A stretch of DNA of 32,387 nucleotides, from contig JAIXWM010000114.1 of the NCBI GenBank assembly GCA_027491255.1, forward strand, positions 1-32,387, given 5' to 3'. Of the stretch, positions 8,744 to 23,209 are shown piece after piece (position 1 is the stretch's first letter; every line of letters starts with the position of its first letter). The notes beneath the pieces are model-generated. The model had not been told where the DNA came from. It did no database searches and was given only the letters and a program-made list of their open reading frames with translations. The translations under genes were made by a program, and so were the position numbers. This stretch comes from Rubrivivax sp. GTDB taxonomy: Bacteria > Pseudomonadota > Gammaproteobacteria > Burkholderiales > Burkholderiaceae_C.

Positions 8744-9498
8744 AGCAGCGGCTCCAGGCGCGAGGGCTTGGCGTACAGCAGACCGGCGCCGAAGTAGGCG
8801 CTGATGCGCTCCTCCTCCAGCAGCGTGATGCGGTCGGCCACCTTGGTGCCCGGCACCTCGGCGTACTGGGCGGCCAGCAGCGCATGCACCTTCACACCGT
8901 GGCGCGTGACGCGGGCGAAGGTCATCGGCACCAGCACGCGGCGCGAGCTGTCAGCGAGCTCGACCTCGAGATAGCGGAAGACCATCTCCGGCACGTCGAG
9001 CCAGAGGTCGCGCACCGTGCCCACCGCCTGGCCGTCAGCATCCTCCAGCGTCATGCCGCGCGGGTCGGGGTCCTTGCTGCTGACGTTGCACTCGGGCGCC
9101 AGCGACAGCGGGCGGATCTTGGGCTCGCCGTGGTGGTCCATGTCGGGGTGGTCGGCGCGCGCGGCCCAGGCGCCCGGGCCCACGCCGGCCAGCAGCGGGT
9201 TGCCCACGGGGTCGATCGGCGTGCCGTCGTGGCCCTGGGTGCGCTCGCCGCTGAAGACCTGCGGCGAGGGCTTGTCGCTCGGCGCCATGACGGTCTCGCC
9301 GTTGTCGAGGAAGTAGGTCTTGGGCTCGGGCATCGAGACCCAGCCCTCGGCCGTCGGGCCGCGCCAGGTCTCCAGCGGGTAGCCCTCGCGCCGGTTCTCG
9401 CGCACGAGGTAGAGGATGACGGCGCCGAAGAAGATCCAGAAGGCATACAGCACGAGCTGCGCGACGTCGACGTATGAGGTGATGGCTCCGGTTCCCAT
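8740..9498 (-). CDS. puhA: Photosynthetic reaction centre H subunit
   Basis: 252 residues, normal for the family. The single transmembrane helix is near the N-terminus (VAQLVLYAFWIFFGAVILYL), followed by VRENRREGYPLE and then the cytoplasmic PRC-barrel domain (PRGMTLEDADGQAVGTVRD, LWLDVPEMVFRYLEVEL). It caps the L/M core and shapes the proton path to the secondary quinone. AGGAG precedes ATG 9498. A 77-nt gap separates it from lhaA, one of the few gaps in the block. puhA often has an additional promoter inside the upstream genes, but I see no clear one here. Confidence 0.98.
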   Translation of the reverse strand: MGTGAITSYVDVAQLVLYAFWIFFGAVILYLVRENRREGYPLETWRGPTAEGWVSMPEPKTYFLDNGETVMAPSDKPSPQVFSGERTQGHDGTPIDPVGNPLLAGVGPGAWAARADHPDMDHHGEPKIRPLSLAPECNVSSKDPDPRGMTLEDADGQAVGTVRDLWLDVPEMVFRYLEVELADSSRRVLVPMTFARVTRHGVKVHALLAAQYAEVPGTKVADRITLLEEERISAYFGAGLLYAKPSRLEPLL

Positions 9499-9575
9499 GG
9501 GTGGCTCCTGTGGCGGGGTCGGGGGTGCGTGAATCCGAGTGGGTTGATGGAAGGGCGCGGGTGGGCTGGCCTGGC

Positions 9576-11027
9576 TCAGCGCGGGAACTCGGCCAGGCCG
9601 AAGCGGGCGGTCGCATCGGCGCCGGCACCGGGCCGGGCACGACGGGGCCGCACGAGCGGGCCGACCACGGCCAGCGTGACGAACAGCAGCGCGATCTCCA
9701 GGTGGTAGACGGCGCCGTAGCCCGCGGCGGGGGTGCTCAGTGCCTCGCCGAGCACGCCGGCCTGGGCGAGCGAGGAGACGAGGTCGCGCAGCATGCCTCC
9801 AAGCGCGACGGACACGCCCGCGGCCGTGGCCACGACGCCGCCCCAGGCGCCGAGCACCATGCCGTGCAGGCCGCCGCTGTCGAAGCCCATGGCCGCGCTC
9901 AGCGTGCCGACCGAGAACAAGCCGCCGCCCAGGCCGATCAGCGCCACGCCCGTGACGAACAGGCCCATGGCATCCAGCGGCTGCGCGAAGACGACCATCG
10001 AGAAGGCGACGATGCCCACCAGCGCGCCGGCGGCCGCCAGGCGCACCGGGTCGGCGCCGCGCGACAGCAGGCGCGCCGAGAGGGCGAAGCCGGTCAGGGC
10101 GCCTGCGGCCATCAGCGCCGTCAGCCACGTGGTCTGCCCCACGCTCAGGCCGAGGATCTCGCCGCCGTAAGGCTCGAGGATCACGTCCTGCATGTTGAAG
10201 CCGGCCGTGCCCAGGCCGACGGCGAGCAGGAAGCGGCTGATGCGCTGGTGCGCAGCGAACTGCGCCCAGCGCTGGCGAAAGCTCAGCGCATCGGCCGGCG
10301 CGCGCGCGCGGTTGCGGTCGCGCGCTTCCTGCTTCCACACGGCCACCAGGTTCAGCGCCAGCGTCACCGCCGCGGCGCCCTGAACCACCTGGACCAGACG
10401 GGTGGGGCTGTAGTCGGCCAGCAGCAGGCCGAACAGCGCCCCGCTGCCGACCATGCCCAGCAGCAGCATCACGTACATCAGCGCGACCACGCGCGGCCGC
10501 GTGGCGGGGCTGGCGCGGTCGGTGGCCAGGGCCAGGCCCGCGGTCTGGACCGTCTGCGCGCCGGCGCCGGCGAGCAGGAAGGCCAGCGCGGCCGCCAGAT
10601 GCCCGGCCCAGAGCTGGACCGCCGACTCGCCGCCGAGCAGCACGATGGCAAAGGGCATGATCGCCAGCCCGGCGAACTGCAGGCCGCTGCCGAACCAGAT
10701 GTAGGGCACGCGGCGCCAGCCCAGCGCGCTGCGGTGCAGGTCGGACTTCCAGCCGATCAGGGCCCGGAAGGGCGCGACCAGCAGCGGCAGCGCCACCATC
10801 AGCGCCACGAGCCAGGCGGCGACGCCGATCTCGACGATCATCACCCGGTTCAGCGTGCCCACGGTCAACACGCCGACCATGCCCACGGTCACCTGTAACA
10901 GCGCCAGCCGCGCCAGCTGCGCCAGCGGCAGGTCGGCGCTGGCGGCGTCGGCAAAAGGCAGGAAGCGCGGGGCGACCCGCGTCCAGTCGATGCGGGCACG
11001 CTTCAGGAGCGGGGCCACGAGCTTCAT
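9576..11027 (-). CDS. lhaA: Light-harvesting complex assembly protein LhaA (PucC family)
   Basis: 483 residues with about twelve membrane spans; BCH/PucC branch of the major facilitator superfamily. Key stretches: TVGTLNRVMIVEIGVAAWL in the first helices, RALIGWKSDLHRSALGWRRV with PYIW after it, and FNMQDVILEPYGGEILGLSV mid-protein. LhaA promotes LH1 assembly around the reaction centre and has been proposed to hand over bacteriochlorophyll. It lies directly between bchM (ATGA overlap) and puhA, its usual site. A divergent paralogue is at 24147–25487. Confidence 0.95.
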   Translation of the reverse strand: MKLVAPLLKRARIDWTRVAPRFLPFADAASADLPLAQLARLALLQVTVGMVGVLTVGTLNRVMIVEIGVAAWLVALMVALPLLVAPFRALIGWKSDLHRSALGWRRVPYIWFGSGLQFAGLAIMPFAIVLLGGESAVQLWAGHLAAALAFLLAGAGAQTVQTAGLALATDRASPATRPRVVALMYVMLLLGMVGSGALFGLLLADYSPTRLVQVVQGAAAVTLALNLVAVWKQEARDRNRARAPADALSFRQRWAQFAAHQRISRFLLAVGLGTAGFNMQDVILEPYGGEILGLSVGQTTWLTALMAAGALTGFALSARLLSRGADPVRLAAAGALVGIVAFSMVVFAQPLDAMGLFVTGVALIGLGGGLFSVGTLSAAMGFDSGGLHGMVLGAWGGVVATAAGVSVALGGMLRDLVSSLAQAGVLGEALSTPAAGYGAVYHLEIALLFVTLAVVGPLVRPRRARPGAGADATARFGLAEFPR

Positions 11028-11739
11028 CCGGCCTTGCCCAGTTCCAGCGCCTGCGAGGTGTAGAAGCCGCTTGACACGCGCAGCGTCCGCCCTGCGTGCC
11101 AGCCGCCCAGACCGGACGCCTGCCGCAGCAGGCGGCGCAGCTCAGCCTCGGACATGGGCTCGATCCAGGGCGCCCGGTCCGCGCGCGGAAACAGGCGCCC
11201 CACCGAACGCATCGCCACCAGCAGCGGGTTGCGCGGCGCGAAGGTGAAGACCATGCTGGCGTGCGTGCGCCAGGCCAGCGACTCGAGCACGCGCACGGCG
11301 TCGAACATCGAGTAGTGGATCAGCGAGTCCATGGCCACGACGTGGTCGAAGCTGCCGAACGTGACGTCGAGCATGTCGCCGCTGCGCAGGTCGATGCGCT
11401 CGAGCATCAGCGCGCCATCGGGCAGTGCGGCGATGCGCTGACGCGCCACGTCCACGAGCTGGGGCGAGAGGTCCACCGCCACCACCCGCGCGCCGCGCCG
11501 CGCGCACTCCACCGCGAGCGCGCCGGTGCCGCAGCCGGCGTCGAGCACGCGCCGACCGGAGAGATCGGCAGGCAGCCAGTCCAGCAGCGTCTGGCGCATG
11601 CGGTCGCGCCCGGCGCGCACGGTCGCCCGGATGCCGCTGACCGGCGCGTCCGAGGTCAGCTGCTCCCAGGCCTTGACCGCGGTGCGGTCGAAGTAGTGCT
11701 CGATCTGGCCGCGGCGCTGCTGGTAGGAGGCGGTGTTCA

Positions 11740-11740
<1 letters not shown>
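11024..11740 (-). CDS. bchM: Mg-protoporphyrin IX O-methyltransferase
   Basis: 238 residues. Transfers methyl from SAM to the ring-C propionate of Mg-protoporphyrin IX, producing the substrate of AcsF. SAM-binding motif I is VLDAGCGTGAL at 65–75, followed by VVAVDLSPQLVDVARQRI; FDHVVAMDSLIHY and ASMVFTFAPRNPLL are typical BchM/ChlM segments. It starts within the bchL stop (TGATG, one base shared) and overlaps lhaA by 4 nt. BchM follows bchL in the standard bchFNBHLM order, and its product and BchH are known to interact in substrate transfer. Confidence 0.97.
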
Positions 11741-16512
<4,772 letters not shown>

Positions 16513-16541
<29 letters not shown>

Positions 16542-18171
16542 ACAGGGTCTCGACGGTGATGGTGTGCACGCCGCGCTCGACGGCGAAGCGCTCGGTGTTG
16601 CGGCGGGCCTTGCCGCGCACGAAGAAGGGAATCTTCTGCAACTCCTTCTGCGCGTCAGGGGTCCAGGTGGTCCCGCCGGGATCGGCCGGCGGCGTCGGTT
16701 GCGGGCCGGCATCGAGCAGGGCATCCACCGCGGCCGGCGGCGCCGCGGCCTCGATGCGGAACGCGCCCTCGGGCAACTGCGGCGCCGGGCGCGGCGCGGG
16801 GCCGCCGGCGTGCGACAGGTGCGAGGCCGCGGCGCCGTCGTGGAATTCGAAGTCCTCGCGGAACATCGTCAGCAGGTGTTCCTCCAGGCCCATCATCAGC
16901 GGGTGGACCCAGGTGTCGAAGAGCACGTTGGCGCCCTCGAAGCCCATCTGCGGCGAGTAGCGTGCCGGGAAGTCCTGCACGTGCACCGGCGCCGAGATCA
17001 CTGCGCAGGGCAGCTTCAGGCGCTTGGCGATGTGACGCTCCATCTGCGTGCCGAGCACGAGCTCGGGCTGCAGTTCGGCAATGCGGGCCTCGACCTCGAG
17101 ATAGTCGTCGCTGATCAGCGGCTCGACGTCGTAGAGCTTGGCGGCCTCGCGGATCTCGCGTGCGAATTCGCGGCTGTAGGTGCCGATGCCGACGACGCGA
17201 AAGCCCAGCTCCTGCGCCGCCACCCGCGCCGCGGCCACCGCGTGCGTGGCGTCGCCGAAGACGAAGACGCGCTTGTCGGTCAGGTAGGTGGAGTCCACCG
17301 ACCGCGCGTACCAGGGCGAGCGCGAGGGCGCGGCCGCAAGCGCCGGCGCGGGGTCCACCCCCGCCAGGCGCGCGACCTCGGCGACGAAGTCGCGCGTCGC
17401 GCCCACGCCGATCGGCACGGTGCGGCTGAAGGGCTGGCCGTGGTGGCGCTGCAGCCACTGCGCGGCCTGCAGGCCGAGCTCGGGATAGAGCACGACGTTG
17501 AAGTCGGCCTCGGGCAGGCGCGCGATGTCGGCTGCGCTGGCGTCCAGCGGGGCCACGACATGCACGTCGATGCCCAGCGTGGCGAGCAGGCGCGTGATCT
17601 CGGTCACGTCGTCGCGGTGCCGGAAGCCCAGCGCCGTCGGGCCGAGCAGGTTGCAGCGCGGCCGGCGCGGCGTGGGCGCGGGCGCAGCGGCATCGGCGGC
17701 TTCATCGACGGCCTCAGTGGCCTCGCGCCGCTTGCCGGCCAGGGCACGCACGAGCTGGTAGAAGGTCTCGGAGGCGCCCCAGTTCTCCTTGCGCTGGTAG
17801 GCCGGCAGCTCCAGCGGCACCACCGGCACGGGCAGCTGCAGCGCCTGGGCAAGACCGCCCGGGTCGTCCTGGATCAGCTCGGCCGTGCACGACGAGCCCA
17901 CGAGCATCGCCTGCGGCCGGAAGCGCTCGAAGGCCTCGCGCGCCGCGCTCTTGAAAAGCTCGGCCGTGTCGCCGCCCAGGTCGCGGGCCTGGAAGGTGGT
18001 GTAGGTCACCGGCGGGCGGCGGTCACGCCGCTCGATCATCGTGAACAGCAGGTCGGCGTAGGTGTCGCCCTGCGGCGCGTGCAGCACGTAGTGCACGTCG
18101 CGCAGCGCCGTGGCAATGCGCATCGCCCCGACGTGCGGCGGGCCTTCGTAGGTCCAGAGCGTCAATTGCAT
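16513..18171 (-). CDS. bchB: Dark-operative protochlorophyllide reductase subunit B
   Basis: 552 residues. NifK-like subunit; with BchN it binds protochlorophyllide and reduces the C17=C18 double bond without light. D36 ([11 protein letters not shown]) is the aspartate that serves as the fourth ligand of the NB cluster in characterised Bch[13 protein letters not shown] and [20 protein letters not shown] are typical. The C-terminal region ([20 protein letters not shown]) is the small domain that covers the substrate. GAGGAGG lies before ATG 18171, 12 nt after the bchN stop. A segment around 140–160 ([19 protein letters not shown]) is a low-complexity Ala/Pro insertion. Confidence 0.98.
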
Positions 18172-18183
18172 CGCGGTGCCTCC

Positions 18184-20110
<1,927 letters not shown>

Positions 20111-20173
20111 TGAAGGCGTTCTCGTGCAGTGCGGCGCAGCCGCCGATCCGGGGCCGACAGCTGCTCAGGGCTC

Positions 20174-20202
20174 AGAGTAGGTCTTCCCGATCGAAGTGTC
20201 AA
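20174..20202 (-). promoter_or_regulatory. Predicted bchF promoter
   Basis: On the minus strand a perfect -35 TTGACA (20202–20197) is followed after 17 bases by TACTCT (20179–20174), a weak -10. The -35 box is the left arm of the PpsR-type palindrome, so repressor binding would block it directly. Transcription would start about 57 nt before bchF. Confidence 0.45.
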
Positions 20203-20230
20203 TCATATGAGACGTCAAATTATCTTGACA
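20197..20230. promoter_or_regulatory. Double PpsR/CrtJ-type operator, 34-bp palindrome
   Basis: TGTCAA at 20197–20202 and TTGACA at 20225–20230 are perfect inverted arms, and the centre is the palindrome GACGTC (20211–20216). Reading left, TGT-N12-ACG spans 20197–20214; reading right, CGT-N12-ACA spans 20213–20230. The known PpsR/CrtJ consensus is TGT-N12-ACA, so these are two sites, each with one mismatch, sharing the central ACGT. ppsR itself lies 1.4 kb away. Binding is inference. Confidence 0.75.
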
Positions 20231-20253
20231 TATCAGGAATTCCCTCGGATCAT
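20225..20253 (+). promoter_or_regulatory. Predicted aerR promoter
   Basis: Perfect -35 TTGACA at 20225–20230, a 17-base spacer, and GATCAT (20248–20253, four of six matches) as -10. The -35 is the right arm of the same palindrome that carries the bchF -35, which gives the two divergent units one shared switch. Confidence 0.45.
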
Positions 20254-20401
20254 GGACACAGGCGCCGTCAAGCGGCCCGGCCGGTGGTGACGTCCAGGAC
20301 AACCCGGCACAGGGTCGTCAACGGCACGGGTTCAGGACAGGACGGCCACGCTGCGCGCCAGCCAGGGACGCGCGCCATCGGTCGTCACACGCGCGGCGGG
20401 G

Positions 20402-20443
20402 CTGCTCCGGGGGGAGCAGGCCGGCCGCTGTAGCAGCGGAGGG
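20402..20443 (+). promoter_or_regulatory. Tandem hairpins at the aerR ribosome site
   Basis: Hairpin 1: CTGCTCC (20402–20408), GGGG loop, GGAGCAG (20413–20419). Hairpin 2: CCGCTG (20425–20430), TAG loop, CAGCGG (20434–20439). The likely Shine-Dalgarno GGAGGG (20438–20443) begins inside the 3' arm of hairpin 2. This could limit aerR translation; it could also act as an attenuator, though no U-run follows. Confidence 0.45.
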
Positions 20444-20447
20444 CGAG

Positions 20448-21515
20448 GTGTACAGCGGAGACAAGATTCGCCGAAAGTCGCGTGAACGTGCCGCCGGGGA
20501 GGGCGGCACGGACCAGGCGCGCGACGATGCGTCCACGGGGTCGCTGTCAGTCAGCGCGCTCAGCGCTTCGGCCACGCCGCCGGTGCTGATGCGCCAGGCG
20601 CTGCCCGACCAGCATGTCCACGACAGCGCGAGCGCCACCTGGCCGGCAACGCGTGCCCGGTCCCTGCCGAGCACGCGCGCGCCGACCCACGTGCCCCAGA
20701 TCGACCAGGTCCCGGGCTTCGATCGTCTGGCGCGCACCTCGCACCTGTTCAGCGCGCTGGAGGCAAAGATCATTCCGCGGCTGCTGAATTCGCACGCGCA
20801 CGCGCAGACGACTCCGCTCACGCGCCCGAGCCCGGCCGAAGTCGACGACTTCTTCACCCGCCTGCTCGCCGATGACGTCGCCGGCATCGCCGCGGCCGTC
20901 GACGGCATGATCGCTCGCGGGCTGTCGGCCGAGTCGGTCGTGCTCGACGTCTTCGTCGCCAGCGCCCGGCGCCTCGGCCAGCAGTGGAGCGATGACTGCA
21001 GCGACTTCGTCGCCGTCACCGTGGCCACCGGCAGGCTGCACCAGGAACTGCGGCGCTTGAGCCCGGTCTTCGGCAGCGAAGTCGGCCCGCGTCCAGGCGC
21101 CTACCGCGTGCTGCTGGCGCAACCGCCGAACGAGGCGCACCTGCTGGGCTTGGCGGTGGTCGCGGAGTTCTTCCGCCGTGACGGCTGGGATGTCGTCGGC
21201 GGCGTCGCCGGCGCGGTCGATGACCCCGTGCAGCGCGTGCGCGAGGAGTGGTTCGATGCCGTCGGGCTTTCGGTGGGCAGCCAGATGCGCCTGCCCTGGC
21301 TCAAGGAATGCGTTGCGGCGATGCGACAGGCCTCCCGGAATCCGGCACTCGTGGTGATGGTCGGTGGGCCGGTGTTCACCCACGAACCCGCATTGCACCG
21401 TGAGATGGGCGCCGATCTGCACGCCGACGCCGCGTCCGCCCCCGGGCTGACGGCGGCCCTGACCGCCCAACGGCAGAATGCGAATATGTCGCATCGCCTG
21501 GGAAGCACCCACTGA
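20448..21515 (+). CDS. aerR: AerR/PpaA, B12-binding antirepressor of PpsR
   Basis: 355 residues from GTG 20448 (GGAGGG four bases upstream). A poorly conserved, charged N-terminus of about 85 residues is followed by a helical domain (FSALEAKIIPRLLNSH; GQQWSDDCSDFVAVTVATGR, about 177–196) and a B12-type Rossmann domain (YRVLLAQPPNEAHLLGLAVV, about 219–238) with H231 where AerR places its axial ligand. AerR/PpaA proteins bind cobalamin or heme and modulate CrtJ/PpsR in response to light and oxygen. A shorter product from ATG 20589 (308 residues) is possible. It precedes ppsR by 136 nt and is divergent from bchF. Confidence 0.9.
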   Translation: MYSGDKIRRKSRERAAGEGGTDQARDDASTGSLSVSALSASATPPVLMRQALPDQHVHDSASATWPATRARSLPSTRAPTHVPQIDQVPGFDRLARTSHLFSALEAKIIPRLLNSHAHAQTTPLTRPSPAEVDDFFTRLLADDVAGIAAAVDGMIARGLSAESVVLDVFVASARRLGQQWSDDCSDFVAVTVATGRLHQELRRLSPVFGSEVGPRPGAYRVLLAQPPNEAHLLGLAVVAEFFRRDGWDVVGGVAGAVDDPVQRVREEWFDAVGLSVGSQMRLPWLKECVAAMRQASRNPALVVMVGGPVFTHEPALHREMGADLHADAASAPGLTAALTAQRQNANMSHRLGSTH

Positions 21516-21651
21516 CTGTCTCTTTTCCCGAGGTTCTCTTGTTGTCCACCCGACACCCCGCACCACCCCACCCGCCCGGCGCGAGCCGCGGTGGCGCGCT
21601 GCACCTGCGGCCAGACGCAGGCTGCGGACTCCATACGGGGGTAGCCTGCTG

Positions 21652-23154
21652 ATGGGCCACAGACCTGCCGCCTACGCGATCGACCCGGCCACCGCGACCA
21701 GCCTGGTCGATTCGACGAGCGACCTGATCGTGCTGCTCGACCGCGATGGCGTCGTCGTCGACGTCGCCGCACACGGCAGCGGCCTCGGACGCCTCGACAC
21801 GGGCGCGTGGCGCGGCCGGGCGTGGATCGACACGGTGACCGCCGAGACGCGGTCGAAGATCGAGGCCAGCCTGGCCGACGCCTTGGCCGGCCAGCCGGCA
21901 CGCTGGCGCCAGGTGAACCATCCGGTGAGCGGCGGCGAGGACGTCCCCATGCTGTACATGACGGCACCCGCGCAGGGTGCCGCCACGGGACGGGTGGCCT
22001 GCATCGGCTTCGGCCGCGACCTGCAGCCGATGGCATCGCTGCAGCGCCGCCTGGTCGAGGCCCAGCAGACCATGGAGCGCGACTACTGGCGCTACCGCGA
22101 AGCCGACACCCGCTACCGCCACCTGCTGCATACCAGCCACGAGCCGCTGCTGCTCGTCGACGGCCAGAGCCAACGCGTGGTCGAGTCCAACCCGGCCGCC
22201 GAGAACCTGCCCGGCCGCTCCCGCGCGCCGCTGGCGGGCGCCAGCCTGCCCGCCTTGTTCGCCGAAGGCTCGGCGGAGGCCCTGCAGAACCTGCTCGCGG
22301 CCACGCGCACGGTCGGCAAGCGCGACGCCGTGCGCCTGATGCTGGCCGACGGCACGACGCCGGTGACGGTGTCGGCCACCCTGTTCCGCCAGGACCAGTT
22401 GCCCTTCCTGCTCGTGCGACTGCTGCTCGACGCGCCGGTGCGCGCGGCCGCGGGCGAGGCCTCGTCCCTGGCGAGCCTGCACGCGGTGCATTTCAGCCAG
22501 TCCGCCGACGCGCTCGTCTATACCGATGCCCAGGGCCGCATCATCGCCGTGAACCGCGCCTTCGCGCTGATGGCCCAGCTCAGCGCCGAGGAGCAGGCGC
22601 GCGGGGAACTGCTCGACCGCTGGCTCGGCCGCACGGGCGTCGAACTGAGCGTGCTCGTCACCAATCTGCGGCAACGCGGCTCGGTCGGACTGTTCACGAC
22701 GACGCTGCGCGGGGAGTTCGGCGCCGCGATCGACGTCGAGATCTCCGCCTCCGTGCTGGCCCTGCCCGACATGCTGCGGCTCGCGTTCTCGATCCGCGAC
22801 GTCAGCCGCCGCCTGCAGGGCGAGGAGCGCACACCCGACCGCGTCTCGCGCTCGGTGGGCGAGCTCACCGAACTGGTCGGCCGCGTGCCGCTGAAGGACA
22901 TCGTCAGCGAGACCACCGACCTGATCGAGCAGCTGTGCATCGAGGCGGCGCTGCAGATGACCCAGGGAAACCGCGCCTCCGCAGCACAGCTGCTGGGGCT
23001 GTCGCGCCAGAGCCTGTACGTCAAGCTCAACCGCTTCGGCCTGGCCGGCGGTGCCACGCCCGATCTCGACGAGGACCGCAGCGGACCGTCGGGCGGAGGC
23101 GGCAGCAGCAGCGGCACCAAGGGCGGCACGCCGAACGCGCGTCTGCCGACCTAG
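21652..23154 (+). CDS. ppsR: PpsR/CrtJ transcriptional repressor of photosynthesis genes
   Basis: 500 residues from ATG 21652. N-terminal PAS-like domain (SLVDSTSDLIVLLDRDGVVV), a helical linker (LQRRLVEAQQTMERDYWRYR, about 130–150), PAS1 (RHLLHTSHEPLLLVDGQSQR), PAS2 (SADALVYTDAQGRIIAVNRA) and a C-terminal Fis-type helix-turn-helix (ALQMTQGNRASAAQLLGLSR, about 432–451). Represses bch, crt and puf genes when oxygen is high. Only two cysteines: C117 and C429, the latter matching the conserved redox-sensitive Cys at the edge of the HTH. A Gly/Ser-rich tail of about 35 residues follows the HTH. The frame is open upstream to an ATG at 21478, but the basic, proline-rich extension looks non-coding. 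Confidence 0.95.
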   Translation: MGHRPAAYAIDPATATSLVDSTSDLIVLLDRDGVVVDVAAHGSGLGRLDTGAWRGRAWIDTVTAETRSKIEASLADALAGQPARWRQVNHPVSGGEDVPMLYMTAPAQGAATGRVACIGFGRDLQPMASLQRRLVEAQQTMERDYWRYREADTRYRHLLHTSHEPLLLVDGQSQRVVESNPAAENLPGRSRAPLAGASLPALFAEGSAEALQNLLAATRTVGKRDAVRLMLADGTTPVTVSATLFRQDQLPFLLVRLLLDAPVRAAAGEASSLASLHAVHFSQSADALVYTDAQGRIIAVNRAFALMAQLSAEEQARGELLDRWLGRTGVELSVLVTNLRQRGSVGLFTTTLRGEFGAAIDVEISASVLALPDMLRLAFSIRDVSRRLQGEERTPDRVSRSVGELTELVGRVPLKDIVSETTDLIEQLCIEAALQMTQGNRASAAQLLGLSRQSLYVKLNRFGLAGGATPDLDEDRSGPSGGGGSSSGTKGGTPNARLPT

Positions 23155-23162
23155 CCCGTAGG

Positions 23163-23180
23163 TGTAAATTTAGGTTGACT
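23163..23180. promoter_or_regulatory. Candidate PpsR site upstream of bchG
   Basis: TGT (23163–23165), 12 bases, then ACT (23178–23180): one mismatch from TGT-N12-ACA. TTGACT (23175–23180) could be a -35 box, and TTGAC-N10-GTCAA (23175–23194) forms an overlapping inverted repeat. It lies in the 55-bp AT-rich gap between ppsR and bchG, so bchG–pucC–bchP may have their own regulated promoter. Confidence 0.45.
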
Positions 23181-23209
23181 ATCTGACGTGTCAAGGGCAG
23201 GATGGAGCC

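Larger units (their letters stand above)
20111..20447. promoter_or_regulatory. Divergent bchF / aerR control region
   Basis: 337 bases without a gene between divergent starts. The left third is AT-rich against a GC-rich background and holds the 34-bp palindrome at 20197–20230 with both predicted promoters. The right part (about 20260–20447) would be a leader of around 190 nt for aerR, GC-rich, ending in two back-to-back hairpins next to the ribosome site. I saw no convincing open frame and no cobalamin-riboswitch core in it. Confidence 0.75.

Noticed and set aside
20260..20447. Cobalamin riboswitch before the B12-domain gene aerR
   Set aside because: I looked for the conserved B12-box core and did not see it; the two short hairpins do not make that fold.
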